Assembly: GCF_004119495.1 (NCBI RefSeq)
Contig: NZ_NRQU01000022.1
Location: 1-64,000 of the forward strand
Reading direction: 5' to 3'
Source: Flavobacterium sp. YO12
GTDB taxonomy: Bacteria; Bacteroidota; Bacteroidia; Flavobacteriales; Flavobacteriaceae
DNA: 64,000 nucleotides
Of the stretch, positions 26,964 to 36,027 are shown piece after piece. Every line of letters begins with the position of its first letter. The stretch's first letter is position 1. Made by a program: the position numbers and the translations under genes. The notes beneath the pieces are model-generated. The model made no database searches and had not been told where the DNA came from. It saw only the letters and a program-made list of their open reading frames with translations.

Positions 26964-28571
26964 ATGAAAATATCATTTAAATATATATCTTATTTTCTCC
27001 TATTCATATTAGGATTAAGTATGACGCTTACTTCATGTACGGGAGATTTGGACGTGAAGCCAACAGATGATGATGAGTTTCTTTCTGACGACTTTTTTAA
27101 AGATCCGGCATCATATAAGCAAGTATTGGCAAAATTATATGCAGGTTTGTATGTAGGAGGAAATGACGGTGACGCCTCTCCTGATATTTCAGGACTTGGT
27201 GGTGATTTTAGCAGTTATTTACGATTGATGTTTGTTACCCAGGAGTTTCCAACAGATGAAGCTATTATAGCTTGGTCAGATGATGGTTTACCTGCGATAA
27301 ATGGACAAAAATGGAGCCCTAGTAATCAGTTCTTGTACGGAATTTTTTCGAGAGCTTTTTATGAAATCAGTGTTGCCAATGAGTTTTTAAGACAAACTAC
27401 AGAGGAGAAATTAACTGCAAGAGGTGTTGATGCTAATTTGAAAGCAGAAATTATAAAATTTAGAGCTGAGGCTCGTTTTTTAAGAGCGTTCTCTTATGTT
27501 AATTTGATAGATTTGTTTGGTAATGTGCCAATTACTACTGAGAATGATCCTGTTGGTTTCTTTTATCCAGAACAAAAAACAAGAGCTGAAGTTTTCGCTT
27601 TTGTAGAGGCTGAATTAAAAGATATGGATAAGACTTTAGCAGCTTCTGGAGCTAATGAATATGGAAGAGTAGATAAAATAGCAGCTAAATTTTTATTGGC
27701 ACAGATTTATTTAAACTCTAAAGTATATACAGGAACTGAAAGAAATAATGATGCAGCTACTGTATGTAATGAAATAATTACAGGTTCTACTTACCGTTTT
27801 GCAGATGTACCATATCGTTATTTATTCTCTGCTGACAATAACAGAAATGGAGCTCAAACAGAGTTTATCTTTCCTATTGTTGGAGATGGTAATGCTATCA
27901 GAGCAATTGGGGGTGGTATGAGTTTTATTATTCATGCGTCTATCGGAGGAAGTATGGTATCAGCTAATCAAGGTATGGACGGAGGCTGGTCTGGAACAAG
28001 AGCAAGACCAGAATTTGTTAAATTGTTTCCTGACGCAACTGCAACTGCTGATCAAAGAGGTACTTTTTATACTAACGGTCAAACTCTAGATATTGCTGAT
28101 TATGGAGTATTTACTAATGGATATGCAGTTACAAAATTTATCAATGTAAATTCTGATGGTACTGCTGCGCAAAGAAATGATATGCCAGATACAGATTTTC
28201 CAATGTACAGATTGTCAGATGTGTATTTAATGTATGCTGAGGCAACACTTAGAGGAGCATCAACAGGTAATACTGCAAAAGCTTTAGAATATGTAAATAA
28301 AATTAGAGTTAGAGCAAAAGCAGGGGTTATTACAACTTCTGATTTAACTCTGGACTTTCTTCTAGATGAGAGAGCAAGAGAATTGTTTTGGGAATGTCAC
28401 AGAAGAACAGATTTGATTCGTTTTGGAAAATTTACAGGAGCATCTAAAATCTGGCAGTGGAAAGGCGGCGTTAAAAATGGAAGCGGAACAGATTCATTTA
28501 GAGATCTAATGCCTATTCCGTCTCGAACTATTCAGGCGAACCCAACTTTAAAACAAAATCCAGGATACTAA
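26964..28571 (+). CDS. susD: SusD-like surface glycan-binding lipoprotein
   Basis: A surface lipoprotein that forms the lid of the SusC pore and captures glycan. The start I use is the ATG at 26964 (MKISFKYISYF); the frame is open from 26913, overlapping susC, but the extra 17 residues precede a normal signal peptide. The lipobox is MTLTSC, with Cys near residue 25. The helical TPR-like scaffold is visible in KFRAEARFLRAFSYVNLIDL and the C-terminal RagB/SusD block FLLDERARELFWECHRRTDLIRFGKF. Its length of about 535 residues is typical. It follows susC by 37 bases. Confidence 0.95.
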   Translation: MKISFKYISYFLLFILGLSMTLTSCTGDLDVKPTDDDEFLSDDFFKDPASYKQVLAKLYAGLYVGGNDGDASPDISGLGGDFSSYLRLMFVTQEFPTDEAIIAWSDDGLPAINGQKWSPSNQFLYGIFSRAFYEISVANEFLRQTTEEKLTARGVDANLKAEIIKFRAEARFLRAFSYVNLIDLFGNVPITTENDPVGFFYPEQKTRAEVFAFVEAELKDMDKTLAASGANEYGRVDKIAAKFLLAQIYLNSKVYTGTERNNDAATVCNEIITGSTYRFADVPYRYLFSADNNRNGAQTEFIFPIVGDGNAIRAIGGGMSFIIHASIGGSMVSANQGMDGGWSGTRARPEFVKLFPDATATADQRGTFYTNGQTLDIADYGVFTNGYAVTKFINVNSDGTAAQRNDMPDTDFPMYRLSDVYLMYAEATLRGASTGNTAKALEYVNKIRVRAKAGVITTSDLTLDFLLDERARELFWECHRRTDLIRFGKFTGASKIWQWKGGVKNGSGTDSFRDLMPIPSRTIQANPTLKQNPGY

Positions 28572-28595
28572 CTAACCTTATAAAAAATAAATAAA

Positions 28596-29417
28596 ATGAA
28601 AAATATACATAAAATTTTAATCGCATTCATTGGTGTTTTAGCGGTGTCATGTAATTCAGATGATGTAGAAAACAGACCAGTAATACAGCCAGTTACGGCT
28701 CCAGTTTTATTAAGCCCTCAGAACGATTTTAATATTGTTCTTACAAAGGAAAAAGAAAAAGAAATTGCAACAACTGTAATATGGAATGACGCTAAGTATG
28801 ATGGTACTGCAACGGTTGTAAATTATACGATCGAAATTGCAAAAGCAGGAACTAAATTTGCGGCTCCTATTGCAGTAACTACAACTACAGCTCGTTTTAA
28901 AGCTTTAACAGTAGCCGAATTAAACTCTGCTTTAGTTAATGGAGGTTTTGTTGAAAAAGAGGAAAATAATGTTGATATCCGTATTAAATCTACGGTTGGT
29001 ACTGGTGCAGAAGCGCAATATTCTAATTTCTATACTATTAAAGCGACTCCATATCACGTGCCGTTGGCAAGTTCACATTGGTTAGTTGGAGCAGCTACTC
29101 CAGGTGGATGGTCATGGGATGGTGATGCTGAAACAGAATTCCCTTTAGTAGTTGGGAAAACAAATGTTTACCAAGTAAAAGTTGTTCTTAAAAGCGGAGA
29201 AGCATTTAGAGAGTTTTTATCAAATGACTTTACAAGTGGTGGAAACTGGGGCGCTAGTAACAGCCGTAACTTCCCTTACTATTCTGGATTAGGTTATACA
29301 ATAGATTCAGAATTAGTAAATGCTGGTGATGGTGACAGCAACTTTAAATACACTGGACCAACTGGACTAAGAACTTTGACAATTGACAATGGTGCAAAAA
29401 CTATAACAGTAGATTAG
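28596..29417 (+). CDS. SusE-like outer-membrane lipoprotein
   Basis: A lipoprotein of 273 residues with lipobox LAVSC (Cys near residue 19). An N-terminal SusE-type Ig-like domain (PVTAPVLLSPQNDFNIVL, VVNYTIEIAKAGTKF) is followed by one starch-binding-like module (HWLVGAATPGGWSWDGDAET). Classical SusE carries two such modules and is longer (about 390 residues), so this is a short form. It lies 24 bases after susD and is followed by a terminator, so it ends the susCDE transcript. The role is binding of starch or maltodextrin at the cell surface. Confidence 0.88.
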   Translation: MKNIHKILIAFIGVLAVSCNSDDVENRPVIQPVTAPVLLSPQNDFNIVLTKEKEKEIATTVIWNDAKYDGTATVVNYTIEIAKAGTKFAAPIAVTTTTARFKALTVAELNSALVNGGFVEKEENNVDIRIKSTVGTGAEAQYSNFYTIKATPYHVPLASSHWLVGAATPGGWSWDGDAETEFPLVVGKTNVYQVKVVLKSGEAFREFLSNDFTSGGNWGASNSRNFPYYSGLGYTIDSELVNAGDGDSNFKYTGPTGLRTLTIDNGAKTITVD

Positions 29418-29433
29418 TTCTAGCATGAATAAT

Positions 29434-29467
29434 TAAAGGGCTATCTGTAAAAGGTAGCCCTTTTTTA
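29434..29467 (+). terminator. Terminator between susE and the secreted amylase gene
   Basis: GGGCTA pairs with TAGCCC, with extra pairs inside, and is followed by six T. It separates susCDE from the secreted amylase gene, implying a second promoter or partial readthrough for the latter. Confidence 0.8.
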
Positions 29468-29492
29468 ATCTAACTAACCATTAACCGCAAAT

Positions 29493-32363
29493 ATGAAAAA
29501 AACTTTACTATTAATTTTTCTATTGTTATCTACGGTAATTTTTGGACAGGTGCAAACTATAACCTATTCCATAAATCCGCCGACTTTTGAAGATACGACC
29601 TCTATTACAATTACAATAAATGGAAATAGTGTAAATGAATCAGCTTGGTCAGTAACAGGAAATGCACTATATCTTTGGTCATGGTCTTACGATGTAAATG
29701 ATGCGAATCAACAAGATTCGCCTTCTAATGGATCTTGGACCGCTTCGGCCGAAGCTGGTAAATTTACTTATAATGCAGGAACAGATACTTATACAAAAAC
29801 ATTTACGCCGTCTGCCTATTTTAATAGAAACGGAATCGGAAAATTTGGTTTCCTGGTTAAAGCTAAGGATGGTACTGGATCTAAACAGTCACAAGATATT
29901 TTAGTTGAGGTTGGTTCCTTTCAGGTAACATTGACTTCTCCTGTAGAGAACAGTAATACCGTTGTTGCAAATGGAGGAAGTTTAAATATTGCAGCGACAA
30001 ATACAAATGGAACAGCGAGTTATACATTAAAATCAAATGGAGTAGTAATAAATTCTAATTCTAGTTCATCTAGTTATTCGTTTAATCATGCAAACATTAC
30101 GAGCAATCAAAGTTATGAATTGAGTGTTACTCAGGCATCAACAACGTTAGTTAAAAAATTTACTGCGATTGTTGATCCTAATACCGTTTCTGAAGCTATG
30201 CCTGCAGGTTTGGCAGATGGAATTAATTACAATGCTGATGTTACAAAAGCAACTTTGGTATTAGATGCTCCTTTAAAAGATTTTGTTTACGTTGCAGGAA
30301 GTTTTAACAACTGGCAGCCCACATCAGCGTATGCCATGAAAAAAGATCCTGTTTCAGGTAAATTTTGGTTAGAATTGACAGGATTGGTTTCAGGACAAAA
30401 TAATACGTATCAATATTGGGTTGTTGATAAAACTCCTTTAGCCAATTCACCTTCAATGGTAAAAACGGCTGATCCTTACTCAACTTTAGTATTGTCACCG
30501 TATGATGATTCTTCAATTCCTGCAGCTTCTTATCCAAATATGCCCGTTTATCCAGAAGGACAGAGTTTTGAAGTTACGGTACTTAAAACAGGGCAGACAC
30601 CTTACAATTGGCAGGTTACTAATTTTACAAAACCAGAAAAAGACAAGTTAGTTGTTTACGAAGTGTTAGTTCGCGATTTTGACGCCGCTCGAAGCTATCA
30701 AAGCTTAATTGATAAGATTGATTATTTTAAAACGCTTAAAATAAATGCAATAGAATTGATGCCGATAATGGAATTTGAAGGCAATGAAAGTTGGGGGTAT
30801 AATACTTCGTTTCATATGGCTTTAGATAAATTCTATGGCACCTCAGATAAATTAAAAGAACTTATCGATTTATGTCATCAAAACGGAATTGCTGTAATTC
30901 TAGATGTAGCTTTAAATCATGCCTTTGGACGTAATCCGATGGTGAGAATGTGGATGAACGATCCTGATGGAGATGGTTTTGGTTCGCCTACGACTGAAAA
31001 TCCGTATTTTAATACCGTTGCAAAACATACTTTTAGTGTAGGAGAAGATTTTAATCATCAATCTGCAAAAACACAATATTATGTAGAGCGTGTCATTAAA
31101 CAATGGATCGAAGAATATAAAATTGATGGTTTTCGTTGGGATTTAACCAAAGGATTTACGCAAGCCTGTACAACATCAGACGAAAGTTGTACTAATAATT
31201 ATCAGCAGGATAGAGTTGATATACTAAAGAAATATGCCGATTATTCTTGGAGTTTAGATCCTACTCATTATACAATTTTTGAGCATTTAGGATCTGATAC
31301 AGAGGAAAAAGAATGGGCAAATTATAGAGTAAATGATCCCGTTAGTAAAGGCGTGATGATGTGGGGAAAAATGACAGATCAATACAGTCAATTGGCAATG
31401 GGATATGCATCAAATAGTAATATTTCAAGAATGACAAGTTCAAGCCGTGGTTTTACAGCAAACAGATTAATGGGATATGCAGAAAGCCATGATGAAGAAC
31501 GTTTAATGTATAGAAATTTACAATATGGAGCTTCGGGCGGTACTTATGATGTAAAAACGTTAAACACAGCCTTATCAAGAATGTCTGCAATTGGAGCCAT
31601 TTCCTTATTGATTCCAGGGCCAAAAATGATTTGGCATTTTGGAGAGTTAGGCTGGGACAGCTCAATTTTTACCTGCAGTAATAGTACAGTAAATACAGAT
31701 ACAGATGCCGCTTCTGGCGATTGTAAATTAGATACAAAACCACAGCCTCAATGGGCAAATAATTGGTTAGGAAATACCAATCGAAATAAAATTTATTACG
31801 ACTGGGCAAAAATAATTAATCTTAAAATAACGGAGCCTGTATTTTTAGGAACTGCAACAGTTGCAAGTGCTAATTCACTTTCGGTCAACATAAAAATTAC
31901 AAACAGCGCTTTGGCGGCTACTCAGTTAAAAGACGTATTGATTTTGGCGAATTTTGATGTGACAGCGCAAAATCTACCAACAGGTTTTCAATATACTGGA
32001 ACATGGTATAATTTAATGGATAACACCACAATAAATGTTTCTGATGTTAATGCTTTAATAAATATTCCCGCTGGAGAATTTAGAATTTATGGAAATAAAG
32101 TTGCGAATTTAGCTATAGCCGATTTCGAAAAAGGAGCAACAGTCAATTTATATCCAAATCCAGTTTCAGATTATTTTACATTAAACATATCGACGGCAAA
32201 AGTGCAGGTTTATAATATATCAGGACAATTAGTAAAAAGCTTTAATGTAAACGGGAAAACAGATTTTCAGTACGAAGTAAGTGATTTAGAGGCGGGATTG
32301 TACATTGTAAAAGCAATAGATGAGAATAAGAAAACTCAGGTAATGAAATTTATAAAAAAATAG
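29493..32363 (+). CDS. Secreted CBM48-GH13 alpha-amylase with type IX secretion tail
   Basis: A 956-residue extracellular amylase. The signal peptide ends at STVIFGQ (about residue 19). Two beta-rich domains cover about 20-240. A CBM48-like module carries FVYVAGSFNNWQPTSAYAM (about 262-285). The GH13 catalytic domain follows: ILDVALNHAFGRNP (region I), IDGFRWDLTKGF with nucleophile Asp550 (II), FEHLGSD with acid/base Glu597 (III) and YAESHDEERLMYR with Asp667 (IV). The last 75 residues are a type A T9SS sorting domain (NLYPNPVSDYFTLNIS ... GLYIVKAIDENKK). The sequence thus predicts export across the outer membrane, supplying dextrins to SusC/SusD. Confidence 0.93.
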   Translation: MKKTLLLIFLLLSTVIFGQVQTITYSINPPTFEDTTSITITINGNSVNESAWSVTGNALYLWSWSYDVNDANQQDSPSNGSWTASAEAGKFTYNAGTDTYTKTFTPSAYFNRNGIGKFGFLVKAKDGTGSKQSQDILVEVGSFQVTLTSPVENSNTVVANGGSLNIAATNTNGTASYTLKSNGVVINSNSSSSSYSFNHANITSNQSYELSVTQASTTLVKKFTAIVDPNTVSEAMPAGLADGINYNADVTKATLVLDAPLKDFVYVAGSFNNWQPTSAYAMKKDPVSGKFWLELTGLVSGQNNTYQYWVVDKTPLANSPSMVKTADPYSTLVLSPYDDSSIPAASYPNMPVYPEGQSFEVTVLKTGQTPYNWQVTNFTKPEKDKLVVYEVLVRDFDAARSYQSLIDKIDYFKTLKINAIELMPIMEFEGNESWGYNTSFHMALDKFYGTSDKLKELIDLCHQNGIAVILDVALNHAFGRNPMVRMWMNDPDGDGFGSPTTENPYFNTVAKHTFSVGEDFNHQSAKTQYYVERVIKQWIEEYKIDGFRWDLTKGFTQACTTSDESCTNNYQQDRVDILKKYADYSWSLDPTHYTIFEHLGSDTEEKEWANYRVNDPVSKGVMMWGKMTDQYSQLAMGYASNSNISRMTSSSRGFTANRLMGYAESHDEERLMYRNLQYGASGGTYDVKTLNTALSRMSAIGAISLLIPGPKMIWHFGELGWDSSIFTCSNSTVNTDTDAASGDCKLDTKPQPQWANNWLGNTNRNKIYYDWAKIINLKITEPVFLGTATVASANSLSVNIKITNSALAATQLKDVLILANFDVTAQNLPTGFQYTGTWYNLMDNTTINVSDVNALINIPAGEFRIYGNKVANLAIADFEKGATVNLYPNPVSDYFTLNISTAKVQVYNISGQLVKSFNVNGKTDFQYEVSDLEAGLYIVKAIDENKKTQVMKFIKK

Positions 32364-32435
32364 TGTTTAGTTGATTTTTTACAATGCGTTTGAACTCAAT
32401 TAAAACAATAGTAAGTTTTGGTTTGGTTAGTAGTG

Positions 32436-32473
32436 AAAAGGGCTTTTCTAGTAATAGAAGGCCCTTTTTTTAT
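32436..32473 (+). terminator. Terminator after the secreted amylase gene
   Basis: AAGGGC-TTTTCTA and TAGAA-GGCCCTT form a hairpin followed by a run of seven T. It closes the rightward part of the starch locus. Confidence 0.85.
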
Positions 32474-32482
32474 AGATGATTA

Positions 32483-32713
32483 TTATGCTTTCTTTTTATC
32501 GTTGTACTCTCCAATTAAAGCAAAGTAGCCAAATGTGCCAAGACCTAAAACAATTAGCGGCGTAAGAATAAAAAGAATAATAATGCCAAAGACCAAATCG
32601 TCTTGTTTGTCTGAGAGCAATTTGGGCAAGCCAAATTCAAACACACAGAAATAGGCGGCAGCAATGGAAAGTACAATCCATAAAACACCTAAAATTTGTT
32701 TAATCGCATTCAT
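32483..32713 (-). CDS. Small two-helix membrane protein next to an MHS transporter
   Basis: A 76-residue protein with two hydrophobic segments (about residues 7-27 and 40-65) and a charged C-terminal GEYNDKKKA. No known catalytic motif is present. It lies 12 bases downstream of the MFS transporter gene and in the same direction. Small membrane proteins in this position are recurrent beside MHS-type transporters in Bacteroidota, which suggests a partner or stabilising role, but the function is unknown. Confidence 0.7.
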   Translation of the reverse strand: MNAIKQILGVLWIVLSIAAAYFCVFEFGLPKLLSDKQDDLVFGIIILFILTPLIVLGLGTFGYFALIGEYNDKKKA

Positions 32714-32725
32714 AATAGTGGTTTA

Positions 32726-34222
32726 TTAAAGGTGGTTAGTTTTGTTTTTGTTGTCAATATAAATCATTCCAATTACAAAGCATATAGAAGCAATGATAAT
32801 TGGATACCAAAGTCCGTCGAGATAAAAATCACTTTTTCCTGCCGCTTTTGAATGAGTTACAAAATAAGTTGAAATTGCAGGAAGCAGACCTCCAAAAATG
32901 CCGTTTCCTACATGGTAAGGAAGAGACATCGAAGTGTATCTAATTTTAGTAGGGAACATTTCAACTAAAAAGGCAGCAATTGGACCGTAAACCATAGTGA
33001 CAAATAAAACCTGAATGAAAACCAGAAAAATCAAAGTCCATTCGTCGCTTGAATTGATATTGATCGAAATACTGCTTTGAGATTCTTTTTTATCAGCAAA
33101 ATCAGTTTTCTTTTCAATATAAGTGGTTCCGTCTGTATACGTTTTAGAAATCGTTGTTATGGTATTGTTCTCGGCTGTTGTTTCGGTGTTTTCTGTTGTT
33201 TTTTCTGTGATTTCGGTTTTATAACTTACATCGGTAGTGCTGTACATCATTTTGTAAATTGGTCTGTAGAATAAAATGGCCAAAAGCATTCCCGCCATCA
33301 TAATGTATTTTCTCCCAACTTTGTCACTCAACCATCCAAAGACAATAAAAAATGGTGTTCCTATTAATAAAGCAATTCCCAATAATCCATCCACTTGTGA
33401 TGAATCTATGTTCATAACCGTTTTCATGAAACTCATAGCATAGAACTGCCCAGTATACCAAACAACACCTTGTCCCATTGTCGCACCAAATAATGCCAGC
33501 AAAACAAATTTTAAATTGTATCGATTCCCAAAACTTTCTTTTAACGGATTCGCGCTTGTTGTTCCTTCTTTTTTAGCTTTAGCAAAAACGGGAGATTCGT
33601 CCATGTTTTTTCTAATTAAATAAGAAACACCAACCATTGCAATAGAAACCCAAAAAGGAACGCGCCATCCCCATGAATCAAAAGCCTCGCTCGAAAGTAC
33701 ATTTTTAGTGGCTAGAATTACCATTAATGAAATGAACAAACCAACAGTTGCAGTTGTTTGAATCCAGGAAGTCCAATATCCTTTTTGATTTGCCGGCGCA
33801 TGTTCTGCAACATAAGTAGCTGCGCCGCCATATTCTCCTCCAAGTGCTAATCCTTGCAGTAAACGCAAAATTAAAACTAATAAAGGAGCTAGAAAGCCAA
33901 TTGTTTCATAACTCGGAATACAGCCTATTAAAAAGGTAGAACCGCCCATTAATAATAAAGTAGCCATGAAAGTATATTTTCGACCAATAATGTCACCAAG
34001 TCTGCCAAAAAACAAAGCCCCAAAAGGGCGAACAACAAATCCCGCAGCAAAAGTGGCTAAAGTCGATAAAAATGCTGCAGTAGGATTATCGCTTGGGAAA
34101 AATTTAGTTGAAATTACAACGGCTAAACTTCCGAAAATGTAAAAGTCATACCATTCAATCATTGTTCCCATGGAAGAGGCAGAAATTACTTTCCAAATGC
34201 CTTTAGTAGAAGTTTTGCTCAT
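32726..34222 (-). CDS. MFS transporter, metabolite:H+ symporter (MHS, ProP-like) family
   Basis: Inner-membrane symporter of 498 residues with 12 hydrophobic segments. The motifs ASSMGTMIEWYDFYIFG (helix 1) and GRLGDIIGRKYTFMATLLLMG (loop 2-3), and later RLLQGLALGGEYGGAATYVAEHAP, are diagnostic of the MHS group that moves dicarboxylates, proline/betaine or other organic acids with protons. A hydrophilic Thr/Glu/Lys-rich insert of about 60 residues (roughly 335-395) follows the YRPIYKMMYSTTD helix end and is not typical of the family. The substrate cannot be read. It is co-directional with a 76-residue membrane protein gene. Confidence 0.87.
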   Translation of the reverse strand: MSKTSTKGIWKVISASSMGTMIEWYDFYIFGSLAVVISTKFFPSDNPTAAFLSTLATFAAGFVVRPFGALFFGRLGDIIGRKYTFMATLLLMGGSTFLIGCIPSYETIGFLAPLLVLILRLLQGLALGGEYGGAATYVAEHAPANQKGYWTSWIQTTATVGLFISLMVILATKNVLSSEAFDSWGWRVPFWVSIAMVGVSYLIRKNMDESPVFAKAKKEGTTSANPLKESFGNRYNLKFVLLALFGATMGQGVVWYTGQFYAMSFMKTVMNIDSSQVDGLLGIALLIGTPFFIVFGWLSDKVGRKYIMMAGMLLAILFYRPIYKMMYSTTDVSYKTEITEKTTENTETTAENNTITTISKTYTDGTTYIEKKTDFADKKESQSSISININSSDEWTLIFLVFIQVLFVTMVYGPIAAFLVEMFPTKIRYTSMSLPYHVGNGIFGGLLPAISTYFVTHSKAAGKSDFYLDGLWYPIIIASICFVIGMIYIDNKNKTNHL

Positions 34223-34330
34223 AAAACTGCTTTGAAATCTTATTAATAAATGAAAGATAAAATTATAGTTTTACGAATATAGAAGATATTTTTTTATTCA
34301 CTTAATACTTTTTTAACAAAAAATAATTAT

Positions 34331-34360
34331 TTGTTGACATTTAGTGTTAATGTAATTTCG
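34331..34360 (+). promoter_or_regulatory. Promoter candidate upstream of the 34.4-kb exported protein gene
   Basis: TTG at 34331-34333, 19 bases, then TAATTTCG at 34353-34360. A second -7-like box, TATATTTG, lies at 34388-34395. Either could serve the gene starting at 34425. Confidence 0.45.
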
Positions 34361-34424
34361 TTCAGTTTAAAGATAGGGAAATGTATTTATATTTGAAGTG
34401 TATTTTTTTTATCATACTTATTAT

Positions 34425-35027
34425 ATGAAGAAGATTTTTGGGTTATTTCTCTGTTTGATTTTTGCGGTTTGCCAAAGTCAGGAAAGAAAAGTTTCTAATG
34501 AAAAGAAATGCCAAGCAGTCTTAACGCCTTCGGAAACTCTTCAGTGGGAGTATCTTAATTTTATGAAAGATTCTATCTTTTATAAAAGTCAATTTGCAAA
34601 TTTTGCGAAAATAAAAAATGGAGTCTTACTTTATAGATGGCAAGAAGGAAGCGGAAGTAATAATTTTTTCACAGTTGATTTTGATGAAGACTTTAATGCT
34701 TCAATAAGAACAAAAGAGTTTGTCAAGAAAGTTGATTTTTCTACAGCGGATAAAAAAAAGATGAAGTTTATTTCAGAAATTTTAGAAAAAGAGAGTTACT
34801 ATCAACGATGTCTAAAAGATCATGGTCATAGTACTTTATATGTATTGATTGTAAGATATAATAATGAAGTAAAGGCTCAGTATTATTCTCCAATGACTAA
34901 TCTATATGAAATAGAAACGTCAGATACGAACATCAATTTGATTAAGGAAATTTTTAGTATAATGGATCGAAATTATTATAAAAGTATAACGCTAAAAAAG
35001 GCAATGAAAAAACGTAAGGATTCTTAA
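34425..35027 (+). CDS. Exported protein of unknown function
   Basis: About 200 residues. I start it at the ATG at 34425, which gives a clean signal peptide, MKKIFGLFLCLIFAVCQSQ; nine codons upstream in the same frame are AT-rich and overlap the promoter area. Two Cys are present in the mature part (EKKCQAV and YQRCLKDHGH). The protein ends in a basic helix (KKAMKKRKDS). I do not recognise a family. It stands alone between the MHS transporter gene (divergent) and tRNA-Phe (convergent), and probably acts in the periplasm. Confidence 0.65.
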   Translation: MKKIFGLFLCLIFAVCQSQERKVSNEKKCQAVLTPSETLQWEYLNFMKDSIFYKSQFANFAKIKNGVLLYRWQEGSGSNNFFTVDFDEDFNASIRTKEFVKKVDFSTADKKKMKFISEILEKESYYQRCLKDHGHSTLYVLIVRYNNEVKAQYYSPMTNLYEIETSDTNINLIKEIFSIMDRNYYKSITLKKAMKKRKDS

Positions 35028-35089
35028 ATCTTAGTTTTTTATGTCTGTAGTGCTTTTGCTTAAAAAAAAACAGAAAAGGATTAAAAACA

Positions 35090-35115
35090 AAAAACCCACT
35101 CATTGAGTGGGTTTC
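35090..35115 (-). terminator. Terminator downstream of tRNA-Phe
   Basis: AAACCCACTCA and TGAGTGGGTTT are perfect reverse complements separated by one base, which in practice gives a small loop. On the minus strand a T-rich tract follows. It ends the tRNA transcript and may also stop the convergent exported-protein gene. Confidence 0.85.
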
Positions 35116-35116
35116 G

Positions 35117-35189
35117 TGGTACCTCCAGGGATCGAACCAGGGACACATGGATTTTCAGTCCATTGCTCTACCATCTGAGCTAAGGTACC
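35117..35189 (-). tRNA. tRNA-Phe (anticodon GAA)
   Basis: A 73-nt gene folds as a cloverleaf. The acceptor stem is GGTACCT/AGGTACC with discriminator A, the D stem GCTC/GAGC, the anticodon stem ATGGA/TCCAT with loop CTGAAAA (anticodon GAA), variable loop GTGTC, and the T arm CCTGG-TTCGATC-CCTGG. CCA is not encoded, as usual in this phylum. The T stem carries a U-U mismatch at its middle pair. The upstream promoter and downstream terminator are both clear. Confidence 0.95.
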
Positions 35190-35210
35190 GTGCTGTGCAC
35201 ATTGCGGGTG

Positions 35211-35241
35211 CAAAGATAGAATCATTTTTCGTTTATCCAAA
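35211..35241 (-). promoter_or_regulatory. Promoter of tRNA-Phe
   Basis: On the minus strand, TTTG (35238-35241) is followed after 19 bases by TATCTTTG (35218-35211), an almost ideal Bacteroidota promoter. The tRNA begins 22 bases further on. Confidence 0.8.
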
Positions 35242-35266
35242 ACATTTTAAAAAAAAAATCAATTCG

Positions 35267-35274
35267 TATCTTCG
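35267..35274 (+). promoter_or_regulatory. Candidate -7 box for coaX
   Basis: TATCTTCG fits the frequent variant TAnnTTCG and ends 18 bases before the coaX ATG at 35293. No clear TTG is found at the matching upstream distance. Confidence 0.45.
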
Positions 35275-35292
35275 CAGAAACAAAAAGGAAAT

Positions 35293-36027
35293 ATGATTTT
35301 AACTGTTGATGTTGGAAATACTCGAATTAAAGCAGCTGTTTTTGAGGGAACTGCTGTTTTGGAGAGTTTTGTTTTTGAGAAAAATGAGCTCGAAAAAAAA
35401 ATTAAAAAAATTTTAGGTAGCTATCAAAAATGCTCAGATTTAGTAGTTGCCTCAGTAGGCAATGTCGAAAAACAATCCTTTTTGATTTTTGAAAAGCAGT
35501 TAAAGGTTCATTTTTTTACTCACGAAGATAAATTTCCTTTCTATAATAAATATGCAACACCAAAAACTTTAGGAATAGATAGGATGATTTTGGCAGCAGG
35601 AGCAACTTTGCAGTTTCCTAAACAAAACAGATTAGTGGTTGATGCCGGCACTTGCATAACCTACGATTTCATCGACGAAAATGATAATTATTTGGGCGGA
35701 GCGATTTCTCCAGGACTTCGTCTTCGTTACGAATCTTTGCATAATTATACAGCCAGACTGCCTTTGCTGAGTTTCGAAGAACCAGATCAATATATAGGAA
35801 ACACCACAATGCAGGCGATTCATTCAGGAGTTGTGAACGGCTTCGTCTATGAGATTGATGGTTTTATCGATGAATATCGCCGAAACTTTTCAAATTTTAT
35901 AATAATTTTAACGGGAGGAGATGCAGAATTTTTGGCTAAACGATTAAAAAATACCATATTTGCCAATTCAAATTTCCTTTTGGAGAGTTTGAACCAAACA
36001 TTTCAATATAAAATCAACAATGATTAA
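35293..36027 (+). CDS. coaX: Type III pantothenate kinase
   Basis: Phosphorylates pantothenate in the first step of coenzyme A synthesis, with loose ATP binding and a need for a monovalent cation. It is an ASKHA-fold protein of 244 residues. Motif 1 is LTVDVGNTRIKAAVFEG (residues 3-19, catalytic-region Asp5), the middle block is LGIDRMILAAGA and LVVDAGTCITYDFID, the substrate loop includes GAISPGLRLRYESLH, and the C-terminal block is IILTGGDAEFLAKRL. It is first in a rightward series, and its end overlaps the next gene by 8 bases. Confidence 0.95.
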   Translation: MILTVDVGNTRIKAAVFEGTAVLESFVFEKNELEKKIKKILGSYQKCSDLVVASVGNVEKQSFLIFEKQLKVHFFTHEDKFPFYNKYATPKTLGIDRMILAAGATLQFPKQNRLVVDAGTCITYDFIDENDNYLGGAISPGLRLRYESLHNYTARLPLLSFEEPDQYIGNTTMQAIHSGVVNGFVYEIDGFIDEYRRNFSNFIIILTGGDAEFLAKRLKNTIFANSNFLLESLNQTFQYKINND

